A stretch of 64,000 bases of DNA, from contig CAUJGQ010000138.1 in the NCBI GenBank assembly GCA_963170165.1, positions 1 to 64,000 of the forward strand, given 5' to 3'. The number at the start of each line of letters is the position of its first letter. The stretch's first letter is position 1. Shown here one piece after another: positions 1 through 8,310 of the stretch. The position numbers and the translations under genes were made by a program. The notes under the pieces are model-generated. The model worked only from the letters and a program-made list of their open reading frames with translations. It was not told the origin of the DNA and ran no database searches. The DNA is from Chloroflexota bacterium. Its GTDB lineage: Bacteria > Chloroflexota > Dehalococcoidia > CAUJGQ01.

Positions 1-1
1 C

Positions 2-685
2 TCGGGCAACGGCGTCAACGGCATCCAGGCCACCACCGCCAACGTCGCCACCGGCTACACCATCACCACCGCCGCCGGCTCCGGCGCCGGCAAGGTCAAG
101 CTGACGGTGGCGGACACGCTGGGCAACGCCCAGTCCATCGATGTAACGGTGGCCACCACCGGCACCAAGGCGGTCAGCTTCGAGCAGCTGGGCGTGGTGG
201 TAACGACCAACAACGCGCTGGCGGCGGGCAGCATCGTTGCCAACAACACCTTCGATGTCACCCAGGGCGCCGGGTCGGCCGATCTGCTGATCGGCGCCGG
301 TATCGGTGGAGTGAGCAGCGCCGAGGTCCTGACGGTCTCCATCGGCAACATGAATGCAGCCACGCTGCTCGGTGGGACGGTTGACGTCTCCACACAGGCC
401 GGCGCGCAGGCAGCGCTGGCCACCATCGACACCGCCATCCAGACGGTCAGCACCAACCGTGCCAACCTCGGCGCCTTGCAGAACCGGCTGGAGCACACGA
501 TCGCCTCGCTCGGCGTCGCTGTCGAGAATCTGAGCAGCTCGGAGAGCCGCATCCGCGACACAGACGTAGCCGAAGAGACCAGCAAGATGGTGAGCGCGCA
601 GATCCTGTCGCAGGCGGGCACGTCGATCCTGTCGCAGGCCAACCAGGTGCCGCAGGGCGCCCTGTCGCTGCTGCGCGGCGGCTAA
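2..685 (+). CDS. fliC: Flagellin, C-terminal part (5' end outside window)
   Basis: The frame is open from the first bases of the window and ends at TAA 683-685, giving 227 residues with no start in view. The last ~75 residues are the flagellin C-terminal D0/D1 helix: LGALQNRLEHTIASL, then SRIRDTDVAEETSKMV and QILSQAGTSILSQANQ, which matches the conserved end of the filament protein. The part before it (about residues 1-140) is Thr/Ala/Gly/Val-rich and low in charge, as expected for the variable surface-exposed D2/D3 region. The product would be exported by the flagellar type III apparatus and polymerise into the filament. A strong hairpin follows the stop. Confidence 0.93.
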   Translation, partial: SGNGVNGIQATTANVATGYTITTAAGSGAGKVKLTVADTLGNAQSIDVTVATTGTKAVSFEQLGVVVTTNNALAAGSIVANNTFDVTQGAGSADLLIGAGIGGVSSAEVLTVSIGNMNAATLLGGTVDVSTQAGAQAALATIDTAIQTVSTNRANLGALQNRLEHTIASLGVAVENLSSSESRIRDTDVAEETSKMVSAQILSQAGTSILSQANQVPQGALSLLRGG

Positions 686-717
686 GCTCGGATGGCAGGG
701 GAGACCCTCACTCCCAA

Positions 718-745
718 CCCCCTCTCCCGAACGCGGGAGAGGGGG
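718..745 (+). terminator. GC-rich hairpin after the flagellin gene
   Basis: CCCCCTCTCCC and GGGAGAGGGGG form a perfect 11-bp stem around a 6-base loop, 33 bases after the flagellin stop, followed by CTTTC rather than a long T run. It probably ends the flagellin transcript. The same palindrome family recurs, less perfectly, near 23203-23230 and 10671-10716 in this window, so it may also be a dispersed repeat. Confidence 0.6.
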
Positions 746-848
746 CTTTCGTCGCCCGCTGACAGCCATCGCCGTGATAGCTGACCGCTCGCTGCAACGC
801 TGCTACGCTGTGCGCGGGCCGCGAGAAGCGGCGCCATGAAGGGACCCC

Positions 849-2177
849 ATGCCACTACCGATCCGTTATGCCGAGCAGGTGCCGGAACTGACCGCACTGT
901 GGTCACCGGAGGGCTACTTCCGTGCACAGACCAGCATCTGGCTGGCTCAGGCCGAAGCGGCCCACGAGCTGACGGGCAGCCCGAACACCGACGAGCTCGC
1001 GCAGATTCGCGCTGCGCTCGAACTATCCGGAGACGACATCACCGGCCTCAACCAGGCGAAGGGCCATGAGACCAACCGGCTGCTACGCACCGTCCAGGCA
1101 CGCCTGCCCGCACAACTGGGCAACGTCATCCACCGCGGTAACACCAGCAGTGATGTGCTCGACACGGCGCTGGCGCTCCAGATCCTGCGCTCGCTGGACC
1201 TCGTTGATGCCGACTTCGCCGCCGTCAGTTCGGCATTGCAGCGGCTGGCCATCGAGCACACTGAGACGCTGCAGATCGCCCGCACCCATGGCCAGCATGC
1301 CGTACCGCAGACCTTCGGCCGTCAGGTGGCCGGCTGGTTTGCGGAGAGTGAGCGCTGTCGCGAACGGCTGGCACGGGCGAGGGCGGTGATCGCCTACGGC
1401 AAGTTCGCTGGCGAAGTGGGCACCAGTGTCTTTATCTCACCGGAGATGGAGGAGGCGACGCTACGGCGGTTGGGACTGCAGCCCGATGCCGCGCCGACCC
1501 AGGTCATCAGCCGCGACCGCCACGCCGAGGTGGTGTCGCTGCTGGCCGTCAACGCCGCCACGCTCGCCCGGATCGCCACCAACCTCAGCCTGCTAGGTAT
1601 CACCGATCTGGGCGAGGTGCGTGAGCCGTTCGACGCAGACATGCAGCAGGGCTCCAGCTCGATGCCGCACAAGCGCAACACGGAGCTCTGCGAACGGATT
1701 CGCGGACTGGCCCGGCGGGTGTGGAGCGCGGCTCAGGAGGAGCTGGGCAGCGCCGTGTTGTGGTTGGAGCGCGACATCTCCCACTCCTCCACCGAGCGCT
1801 TCACGTTCCCAGACGCCTTCGGCTGCCTTTCGTACAGCGCCAGGCTCACCGCTGAGGTGCTAGAGGGGCTGGTCGTCTACCGTGAGCGCATGGCGGCAAA
1901 CGTCACGGCGACCTTCGGCGGCATCTACGGCTCGCGTCTGCTTAATGCCCTGCTGTCCACCGAGCGCCTTAGCCGCACCGAGGCATATGACCTGGTGAAG
2001 GCGCTCGCCCAACGCGCGATGGACAGCCAGACACCGCTTCAGCAACTCGCCGCCGCCGAGCCGCGTATCACGGGGTTGCTGGGCGCGGAGGGGCTGGCTG
2101 GGCTGTTTCGCCCCGATTTCTACCTGCGGAATACGGGTGTCGCCTATCGGCGGCTGGGGCTGGAATCGGGAAACTAA
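849..2177 (+). CDS. purB: Adenylosuccinate lyase
   Basis: A 442-residue member of the fumarase/aspartase superfamily. It cleaves SAICAR to AICAR and adenylosuccinate to AMP in cytosolic purine synthesis. Visible motifs: the TSSD segment (RGNTSSDVLDTALAL, about residues 96-110), the RTHGQ segment near 145, and the signature GSSSMPHKRN at residues 268-277 that carries the catalytic serine loop. Length matches the short bacterial PurB (about 430-475). The ATG at 849 has an AAGGGA site at 838-843; the out-of-frame ATG at 836 lacks one. No other purine gene is adjacent, so it appears to be a single-gene unit between the flagellin gene and a long untranslated stretch. Confidence 0.95.
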   Translation: MPLPIRYAEQVPELTALWSPEGYFRAQTSIWLAQAEAAHELTGSPNTDELAQIRAALELSGDDITGLNQAKGHETNRLLRTVQARLPAQLGNVIHRGNTSSDVLDTALALQILRSLDLVDADFAAVSSALQRLAIEHTETLQIARTHGQHAVPQTFGRQVAGWFAESERCRERLARARAVIAYGKFAGEVGTSVFISPEMEEATLRRLGLQPDAAPTQVISRDRHAEVVSLLAVNAATLARIATNLSLLGITDLGEVREPFDADMQQGSSSMPHKRNTELCERIRGLARRVWSAAQEELGSAVLWLERDISHSSTERFTFPDAFGCLSYSARLTAEVLEGLVVYRERMAANVTATFGGIYGSRLLNALLSTERLSRTEAYDLVKALAQRAMDSQTPLQQLAAAEPRITGLLGAEGLAGLFRPDFYLRNTGVAYRRLGLESGN

Positions 2178-2508
2178 CCAAACCGAAGCGTTATGTTCGT
2201 CTAACAGCCTTCTGAGGCATTGAGCGTCGTTGAGCACGGTTGGCAGCCAACCAGCTTCCCACATCTGCGCTTGCCTAAAACGGTCACTCTCGTGACAATG
2301 CCCCGAGAGATCCAACTAATCAGTCGGCTCCGAAGAATCGGCGTAATTCGGACCCGGCATACGGATCTCCCCGAGCCGGGATGGTCTCCGGCCATCGATA
2401 GGATGCCGGTGGCCGGTACTTCCCGGCCCGATACCTACGAAGGGAGGCGAGTGCGCTCTGTATCGTGCAACGACCGGCGGCCCGGTAGCCCCTGATTGCC
2501 CGGCCGTC
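2178..2508. other. Intergenic stretch with several inverted repeats
   Basis: 331 bases between purB and the SH3b protein. No convincing gene: the small frames here have no ribosome site or recognisable product. Several short hairpins are visible in the half nearest the downstream gene, including TCCGAA/TTCGGA around 2332-2355 and GGCCGG/CCGGCC around 2410-2430. A structured 5' leader for the downstream cell-wall protein is possible, but I could not match it to a known riboswitch. Confidence 0.4.
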
Positions 2509-3345
2509 TTGCCCAAGCGATTCATGCGCCCCGCCCTGCTCGCCGCTCTCGCCGTCGCTGTGCTGATCGCCGTAGCCGGGCATTCGGCGCACGCCAACGC
2601 ACTCGCCGTCGTCGTCCCGCACGACGGCCTGAACCTGCGCGCCGCGCCCGGCACCGACAAGCCCGCGCTGGTCCTGATCCCCGGCGGTACGCGCCTTGCC
2701 ATCACCGGCCAGGCCAACGCCGATAACTGGTATCCGGCCGTCTATCGCGGCAAGCGTGGCTGGGTGCTCGGGAGCTTCCTCGCCTTCGACGAGCTAACCG
2801 CCGCGGCTGCGCGCAAGGCCACCGTGCTCCCACCGGACGGCCTCAACCTGCGCACCGCACCGCATGACGGCGCAGATGTGGCCGGCGTTCTGGCCGGCGG
2901 CAGCGCGCTGACGGCCACCGGTCAGGCGACCAGCGACGGTTGGGTACTGGTCCAGGCCGGTGAACAGCAGGGTTGGGTCAGCGCCGACTACCTCAGCTTT
3001 GAGAGCAGCGGCGAGCGGCTGGGCACGGCCTCACGGACGGAAGTCAACGGCGCGGGCAGCACACGCATTCTCGTGCGCTACTATCATCCCTCATTTGAGG
3101 GCGGCCGGATGGCCTGTGGCGGCGTCTACCGCGCGGCCGACGCCACCATCGCCGCGACGAACACCTGGCCGTGTGGCACGAACCTGCGCGTCTGCACCAG
3201 CACCGGCGCCTGTATTGTCGTCACCGTGCGCGACACCGGCGGCATGGGACCCAACGAGATTGATCTGTCCGCGTCCGCCTTCCAGAAGCTTGCCACGCTC
3301 CCCACCGGCGTGATCAGCGCCAGCGCCGAGGTCGTGACGCCGTAA
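2509..3345 (+). CDS. Secreted protein with two SH3b repeats and an RlpA-like domain
   Basis: 278 residues from a TTG start; an ATG five codons later (2524) is an alternative. Residues 1-30 are a signal peptide (KR-containing n-region, a long Ala/Val/Leu core, cleavage near HSAHA-NA). Two bacterial SH3-type repeats follow (about 33-95 and 100-165), each with a GLNLR(A/T)AP motif and a GWV segment. Residues ~180-278 resemble a double-psi beta-barrel of the RlpA type: VTVRDTGG then IDLSASAFQKL, plus four cysteines that may pair outside the cell. The likely role is binding or trimming peptidoglycan in the envelope. It is convergent with the following hydrolase. Confidence 0.8.
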   Translation: MPKRFMRPALLAALAVAVLIAVAGHSAHANALAVVVPHDGLNLRAAPGTDKPALVLIPGGTRLAITGQANADNWYPAVYRGKRGWVLGSFLAFDELTAAAARKATVLPPDGLNLRTAPHDGADVAGVLAGGSALTATGQATSDGWVLVQAGEQQGWVSADYLSFESSGERLGTASRTEVNGAGSTRILVRYYHPSFEGGRMACGGVYRAADATIAATNTWPCGTNLRVCTSTGACIVVTVRDTGGMGPNEIDLSASAFQKLATLPTGVISASAEVVTP

Positions 3346-3371
3346 CGGGCGGGCCGTCACCCGCACTTCCG

Positions 3372-3412
3372 GTGCGCATTGCGTGATCGCATCCCATCCA
3401 CGCAATGCGCAC
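3372..3412. repeat. Perfect 14-bp inverted repeat, likely bidirectional terminator
   Basis: GTGCGCATTGCGTG (3372-3385) and CACGCAATGCGCAC (3399-3412) flank a 13-base loop. It lies between two converging genes (stops at 3345 and 3428), the usual place for a shared terminator, though there is no T run. The core ATTGCG is shared with another long inverted repeat at 34219-34276. Confidence 0.65.
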
Positions 3413-3427
3413 GCCCCGTCGCCGGCG

Positions 3428-4198
3428 CTACTTGCTGGCGACGCTGTCCAGGAACTCCAGCACCGCCTGGTTGAATACCTCGGGCTGATCAATGTTGACT
3501 GAGTGGCCGGCATCCGCCACCACCACCTTGCGCGCGCCCGGGATCTTCTTCTCCATGTAGTCAATCGGGTTGAGATAGGCCTGATCGTTGGCGCCGACGA
3601 CCAGCAGCGTGGGAACGGTAACCGTCTCCAAGCTGTTAATCACGCGGGCGTCGAACTGGGCCAGCATACCGCGGGCCGCCCTGGCCAGCCCGGCGGCGGA
3701 GCGATGCGTGCTGCGCGCCGCCTCCACCTCGGCGGAGCGCCCGAGTGCGTCCAACCCGCGCTCCTCGTAGCGGGCGCCGGTACGAAAGGCCGTCTCGTTC
3801 CAGGTGGCACGGGCCTGATCATTGCGATATCCAGGGCCGGTGTCGCACAACAGCAGCGCCTGCACCATCTCTGGGTGCGCCAGGTGAAACGCCAGCGACA
3901 TGTACCCGCCGAGCGATAGCCCGCCGATCACGGCCCGCTCCACACCAAGCAGCTTGAGCAGCTGGTACAAATCCTCAACGGTCGCAGCTTCGCTGTACGC
4001 GGACTGCTCCTCCGGACTGTCCGTCTGGCCATGACCACGCATATCCCAGGTGATCAGCCGGTAGCGTTGAGTAACGGCAGGGATCTGCCCCTGCCAGGCA
4101 CGGCTGCTGGAGCTGTAACCGTGGGTCAGCACCAGCGCCGGGCCGCTACCGTGGTCTTCGTAGTACACGTTGATGCCGTTTATCGCCGCAACCGGCAC
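3428..4198 (-). CDS. Alpha/beta hydrolase
   Basis: About 256 residues if translation begins at the GTG at 4198, which has AGGAGG six bases upstream; a longer frame starts at 4249 but lacks a site. Fold signatures: LTHGYSSSSRAW (oxyanion region), RLITWDMRGHGQTD, the nucleophile elbow GGLSLGGY, LLVVGANDQAY with the acid, and DAGHSVNIDQP with the catalytic histidine. Length and motifs fit small soluble esterases/C-C hydrolases; the substrate cannot be told. It stands alone, converging on the SH3b gene and followed by an unrelated secreted protein. Confidence 0.85.
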   Translation of the reverse strand: MPVAAINGINVYYEDHGSGPALVLTHGYSSSSRAWQGQIPAVTQRYRLITWDMRGHGQTDSPEEQSAYSEAATVEDLYQLLKLLGVERAVIGGLSLGGYMSLAFHLAHPEMVQALLLCDTGPGYRNDQARATWNETAFRTGARYEERGLDALGRSAEVEAARSTHRSAAGLARAARGMLAQFDARVINSLETVTVPTLLVVGANDQAYLNPIDYMEKKIPGARKVVVADAGHSVNIDQPEVFNQAVLEFLDSVASK

Positions 4199-4327
4199 GA
4201 TCACCCTCCTCTGCCGCCGCCGTACCACCGCGGCGCTGTGGGCAAGCATACCCTACCCACGCTGAGGATGACGAAAGAGCCACCCGGCCAGCGGATGGCT
4301 CCCCGAAGAATCACTGTAAGGACGGAA

Positions 4328-4813
4328 CTACTCGGTGGGCGGCTCGGCCGGAGGTGGCTCATCGCTCGGCGGCGGATCGGCGGCCGGCGGCTCGGCCGGT
4401 GGCGGCTCCTCACTTGGTGGCGGCCCTTCGCTTGGCGGCGCGGCGGGCGGCGGTGTCGCGCTCCCGCTGGCGGCCGTCAGATCAAGCGGAATGAAGTGCC
4501 CCAGCTGGAAACTGCCGGTCTGATCCGCGTTGGCGCCGTTCACCGTGAAGCGGATGGAGGAGCCCTCCTCGCCGCAGCCGGATTGCGTGGCGCTGGACTT
4601 GACATCGAGCACGTAGCGGCCGGCGTCAGTGGTCGTGGCGCGGCCGCACTCGACGTCGTTGATGTAGGCAACCACCTCCGTGCCGGCCGGCGCGGGGCTG
4701 CCATCGAGGCTAATGGCGCCGAAGAACCGGGCAGGGGGCGTCTGAGCGTGGACCGGCACGGCGGCAATCGCCAACGTCACCAGCGCGAGAATGGGGAACC
4801 ATCGATGTCTCAC
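4328..4813 (-). CDS. Secreted protein with Pro/Glu-rich tail
   Basis: The GTG at 4813 is preferred (about 161 residues): it begins VRHRWFPILALVTLAI, a signal peptide ending near VHAQT, and an AAGGAG lies 11 bases upstream. A frame open to 4876 would bury the signal sequence. After the signal comes a ~95-residue beta-rich module (GAISLDGSPAPAGTEVVAYI, then GRYVLDV and SSIRFTVNG) like the small carboxypeptidase-regulatory/transthyretin-like modules, with two cysteines that could pair. The last ~45 residues are a PPSE/PPAE/PPSD repeat, probably an extended spacer in the cell envelope. No function is recognised. Confidence 0.7.
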   Translation of the reverse strand: MRHRWFPILALVTLAIAAVPVHAQTPPARFFGAISLDGSPAPAGTEVVAYINDVECGRATTTDAGRYVLDVKSSATQSGCGEEGSSIRFTVNGANADQTGSFQLGHFIPLDLTAASGSATPPPAAPPSEGPPPSEEPPPAEPPAADPPPSDEPPPAEPPTE

Positions 4814-5040
4814 AGGCGGGGGCGCTCCTTCCATGTGGTGGATGAAATACCGGCAGAGTGTACCAACGCGCGTCAAGCTCCTGCTACGGCCCTGCGGCGC
4901 CGTGCCGAAGACAGAATGGCTACTCGCTTACGTGCTATGCGTGCAGCCGGGCATATCGCTTTTCCGTTGTGCCCAGCAACGATATACTGACAGCGGGTTT
5001 GGCCAGCGTGACGTTGGGAAAGCCCGCCGGAGGTTCGCCC

Positions 5041-5502
5041 GTGCCCTACGAAATCACCGAGACGTGCATCGGCTGCACCGCCTGCACGAACCGTTGCCCT
5101 ACCGGCGCCATTACCGGCAGCCGCAGCGTGATCCACGTCATCGATCCCAAGCTCTGCATTGACTGTGGCGCCTGCGGTGTCGTCTGCCCGCCGGAGGCGA
5201 TCATCGATGACATCGGCGACGTCTGTAAGACCTTCCGTCGCAAGGAGTGGCCCAAGGCCATCGTCATCGAGGAGAACTGCATCGGTTCCGGCTGCGAGCT
5301 GTGTATCAATGTCTGCCCGTTTGAGGCGCTGTATCTGGACAGCAGCGGTGACCGAGTCGATGACTTCTTTGGCATCGCTACCGTCATCGAGCGCAAGTGC
5401 ACCGGCTGCCGGTTGTGCGAGCAATCGTGCGGCTGGGGCGCGATCTACATCGACCCGCCCCGCGAGCAGCTGAAGAAAGAGTTCGTGGACGTCATCGCCT
5501 AA
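5041..5502 (+). CDS. Ferredoxin-type protein with four Cys4 clusters
   Basis: 153 residues from a GTG with GGAGG seven bases upstream; the longer frame to 4858 has no ribosome site. Four cysteine quartets are present: C9/12/15/19, C39/42/45/49, C80/85/88/92 (CIGSGCELC, a two-residue expansion of the first spacer) and C120/123/126/130, consistent with two tandem 2[4Fe-4S] modules. It should be a soluble electron carrier or the FeS subunit of a larger oxidoreductase, but no partner gene is adjacent. A TATACT at 4983-4988 is a plausible -10 element. A textbook terminator follows, so it is transcribed alone. Confidence 0.88.
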   Translation: MPYEITETCIGCTACTNRCPTGAITGSRSVIHVIDPKLCIDCGACGVVCPPEAIIDDIGDVCKTFRRKEWPKAIVIEENCIGSGCELCINVCPFEALYLDSSGDRVDDFFGIATVIERKCTGCRLCEQSCGWGAIYIDPPREQLKKEFVDVIA

Positions 5503-5529
5503 CGGTTTGCAGGCAGCCAGCGCTCTCGG

Positions 5530-5557
5530 GCCCGGGACAAAGTCTCGGGCTCTTTTT
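5530..5557 (+). terminator. Intrinsic terminator of the ferredoxin gene
   Basis: GCCCGGGAC and GTCTCGGGC form a 9-bp stem (one G-T pair) around an AAA loop, followed directly by TCTTTTT, 28 bases after the stop codon. Confidence 0.9.
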
Positions 5558-5642
5558 ATGTCTCGGTGCGCGGTGCTCGCTGGCGTTATGTTCACTATTC
5601 ACATGCTTACGGGCGCATCCTAATCCATAAGAGTTATCGACG

Positions 5643-5670
5643 TTGTCACAGCGCAGAACGATAGTAATAT
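5643..5670 (+). promoter_or_regulatory. Sigma-70-type promoter for the receiver gene
   Basis: TTGTCA (5643-5648) and TAATAT (5665-5670) with a 16-base spacer. A start near 5677 excludes the ATG at 5669 as an initiator and leaves a 5' untranslated region of 80 or ~157 bases, depending on which downstream ATG is used. Confidence 0.7.
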
Positions 5671-5833
5671 GCAACGCGACCTGATCTGCAGGTGCGAAAC
5701 AGCGCGGCGCCTCGCTCGTCTGTGGACCGCAGGTGCGGGCGGCCGCCGGATCGCTATGGTTACCGGGACAGACCGCGGACACGTCGCCGCGCCGGACAGC
5801 CGGACGGCGCTGCCGCACACGGACGTCGCAACG

Positions 5834-6223
5834 ATGCCACTCGTAGCTACCCAACGCCGTGTGCTCGTGGTCGATGATGATCCAGGTATTCGCGGCTTTG
5901 TCATGACTGTGTTACGGGCTGAGGGCTACGAAGTCGTCAGCGCCGTCAACGGCCACATGGCGCTAGAGTGCGCCGGCCTGCATCGCCCCGATCTCGTGCT
6001 GCTGGACCTGTCGATGCCCGTGATGAACGGCTGGGAGTTTCACGCCGCCTTCCGGCTGCTGTACCCCGATGTGCCGGTGGTATACATGACCGCCGGCTAC
6101 AGCGCCCGCGTCGAGGCGGAGCAGCACGGCGCGGCCGGCTATCTGGCAAAGCCCTTCGAAGTCGAGCATCTGCTCGCCATTGCCGGTAGACTGGCGCCCA
6201 TGCCGCGGGTGGACGGCGCGTGA
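5834..6223 (+). CDS. Stand-alone response-regulator receiver
   Basis: 129 residues from the ATG at 5834; another in-frame ATG at 5756 cannot be excluded. It is a single CheY-like domain: acidic pair D14/D15, phosphoacceptor D58 in LLDLSMPVMNGWEF, T86 in YMTAGYS and K106 in YLAKPFE. There is no output domain, so it should signal through protein contacts, as CheY/Spo0F do, or within a phosphorelay. No kinase is adjacent; the nearest histidine kinase is at 58.5 kb. Confidence 0.85.
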   Translation: MPLVATQRRVLVVDDDPGIRGFVMTVLRAEGYEVVSAVNGHMALECAGLHRPDLVLLDLSMPVMNGWEFHAAFRLLYPDVPVVYMTAGYSARVEAEQHGAAGYLAKPFEVEHLLAIAGRLAPMPRVDGA

Positions 6224-6300
6224 GTCGCGCCTAGCCGGTGCAACCGCTACGGTGCTATTGGCGCCCCGCGCCCCAGGACCTTTGCCGAGGCCACCGTTCT

Positions 6301-7278
6301 ATGACTGACCCGGGCTCCCGCGCCATGTCACTGGCGCTTGACCTGCTGGCCGGCTGGCTGCGCGAGCGCACGGGTCGTGCCGTCACCCTGACCGCCGGCG
6401 ATACGCTGCAGGAGCCCTCGGCCCTCACCGCGACCGGCACGATCGACGGCCGGCCCCTGGCGGCAGCGGTGCTCTTCCTCGCGCCGCCGGACGGCGACAG
6501 CCCCTGGCATCAGGCGAAGACGGCGCTGGAACAGCGCATCGGCGCGCGCGTCACGGGCGGCCACATCATCTGGGCGCCTCAAGGGGTCGAGCTGCCTGAG
6601 CGGGAACCTGACTCCTCAGACGTCGTACTGCGTGCCGCCGAAGCAGCGGGCCAATTCGTCCCCGGCGGTCACGGCGAGATCCGCTTCCCCGTACGGCTGT
6701 TGCTGCGGCGCAGCGACGAGGAAGGCAGCTACGTCACCGCCCGCGGCGGTCTGGGCCCGCACTGGGCCACGTTCACCAGCCGCGTCTTTGGGCACTTCCA
6801 GCTCGATAGCACTGAACTGCACCGGCTCCCGGCCGGTGATGGCAACCTCTCTGATCTCATCGACCGGATCGTCGATATCGCCAACGAACTCCCGCTTGGC
6901 GGCCTGGCGGAGATCCCGGCAGAGGATGCCTGGATGGCCCAGCGCCTGCGCAGCGATACCAGCGGTGTGACCATCATCGGTGAGCCGCCGGACAGCGACC
7001 GCTCCAGCGGGCCAGGGCTGCGCCGCGGGCTGCGCCAAGCGATTACTGCGTTGCGCGAGCCGCTGTTCATGACCGCAGTCGAGGCGCGGGTCATGCTGAT
7101 CGTTGGCCCGTATACCTACCTGGATCAGCAACCGGCCGGAGCAGCACTGCTCGGTTTCGACCCGGCGCTGTACCGCGGCATCGACCTGGTGGCGCTGGCG
7201 GCGGAAGCCAACGTCAAGCCCCTGCTCGATCTGACCCGCAATCCGCTGCTGGCCGCAGCGGCTAAGCCGGCGGTCTAG
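6301..7278 (+). CDS. Conserved hypothetical soluble protein
   Basis: 325 residues from the ATG at 6301 (weak GAGG upstream); the frame is open to 6238. I do not recognise the family. It has no signal peptide or membrane segment, is rich in Ala/Arg/Asp, and has alternating helix- and strand-like stretches (RFPVRLLLRRSDEEGSYVTA, then ARVMLIVGPYTYLDQQP). It starts 77 bases after the receiver gene on the same strand and could be co-transcribed with it. A short hairpin immediately follows the stop. Confidence 0.65.
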   Translation: MTDPGSRAMSLALDLLAGWLRERTGRAVTLTAGDTLQEPSALTATGTIDGRPLAAAVLFLAPPDGDSPWHQAKTALEQRIGARVTGGHIIWAPQGVELPEREPDSSDVVLRAAEAAGQFVPGGHGEIRFPVRLLLRRSDEEGSYVTARGGLGPHWATFTSRVFGHFQLDSTELHRLPAGDGNLSDLIDRIVDIANELPLGGLAEIPAEDAWMAQRLRSDTSGVTIIGEPPDSDRSSGPGLRRGLRQAITALREPLFMTAVEARVMLIVGPYTYLDQQPAGAALLGFDPALYRGIDLVALAAEANVKPLLDLTRNPLLAAAAKPAV

Positions 7279-7297
7279 CCCTGATCCTTCATCAGGG
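7279..7297 (+). terminator. Hairpin directly after the stop codon
   Basis: CCCTGAT and ATCAGGG form a 7-bp stem around CCTTC, starting at the base after the TAG of the preceding gene. No T run follows, so its termination role is uncertain. The remaining ~200 bases up to 7501 show nothing else I can identify. Confidence 0.4.
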
Positions 7298-7501
7298 GAT
7301 ATCGAGCCCCAGCTAGGCGCACAGAAACCAGCGGCTGAAGCAGCGGTGGACCGGGCACGCCGGCGGCAGCACCCGGTGGTCCGCAGCAACGCCGCCACCG
7401 TGCGGCTCGACCCGCTGCGCATCCTGGCGTGCGGACGGCTGCCGGGTTGTGGCGAGAACATGCAGCCGGCCGCCGTCCCGGCCGTCCGTGCATCATCCGG
7501 G

Positions 7502-8107
7502 CTAGCGCTCGGTGCTGGGCGCCCGCTCATCGCCGGGCGCAAGCCCCTCGATCTGGGCGAGGATCTTATCCGCGGCCTCACCCGTGCGGGCGCGGATCGT
7601 CTCCGCCAGCCGGTCAGCGCGGCCGCGGGCGCGGCGGATGTCGTCATCGGTCACATCGGGCCATGCCGACTTGATCTCGTCCGCGCGCGCCTCCAGCGCC
7701 TGGACCGCGGCGCGGCGGCGCTGGCGACGTCCGGCCAGCATCAGGCCGATGCTCACACCGGCGGCCAGGCCCGAAACCGCGGCCAATGCCACTGTCCAGC
7801 CCGGCGTCTGCTCGCGCGTCAAGCGCTCCCAAGCATTCGTCCGCCGGAAGGCCGGCAGGCGGTCCAGCGGCAGGGCGTCGCGCGCGGCACTGGCCATCCG
7901 CCCAACCTCCGGGTGCTCGGCAGCCAGATCGCGGGCGTGCTCAGCGGCCAGCAGCGCGAGCTCACGCGCTCGTTCGGCGGTGTCACGCGCCACCCCCGCC
8001 CCCGTTCCGGCCGCTGCGCGTACCCGGTCCAGCGGGCTATCTGGCTCGCTGCTGAGACGAAGCCGTAGTTCCTCGGGAAAAGACGACCAGAGCGTTCGGG
8101 GTTGCAT
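7502..8107 (-). CDS. Single-pass membrane helical protein (YtxH-like)
   Basis: 201 residues; the ATG at 8107 has GAGGTG upstream. The N-terminal half is Ala/Arg/Glu-rich amphipathic helix (ARDTAERARELALLAAEHA). One transmembrane helix lies around residues 103-125 (WTVALAAVSGLAAGVSIGLM), followed by RRQRRR and a charged helix to the end. This layout is common in small membrane-anchored stress or envelope proteins of the YtxH kind. It is divergent from the exported beta-helix protein, with about 200 bases between them. Confidence 0.6.
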   Translation of the reverse strand: MQPRTLWSSFPEELRLRLSSEPDSPLDRVRAAAGTGAGVARDTAERARELALLAAEHARDLAAEHPEVGRMASAARDALPLDRLPAFRRTNAWERLTREQTPGWTVALAAVSGLAAGVSIGLMLAGRRQRRRAAVQALEARADEIKSAWPDVTDDDIRRARGRADRLAETIRARTGEAADKILAQIEGLAPGDERAPSTER

Positions 8108-8310
8108 GCGCGCACCTCAGGAGTTGCTGCGGGATGCGGGTAGCCGCCCGAGCGCGGCGGCGTGCTGCTCTGAGCGTAGGTCGGGCGCCAGTCCCTGTCT
8201 ATACCGCACGGTGGCCGCCTGCGGCCGCGAACGGCGCCGGCACGGTGTCGAGGGGGAGCATCACCGTGCTATCATGCGCCCCAAACCACCTCCGCTCACA
8301 AGGACCCGCT

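Noticed and set aside
2300-2508. c-di-AMP (ydaO) riboswitch before the SH3b protein
   Set aside because: The gene type fits, and CCCGGCCCGATACCTACGA looks vaguely similar to the conserved 3' block, but the diagnostic sequence blocks are missing.
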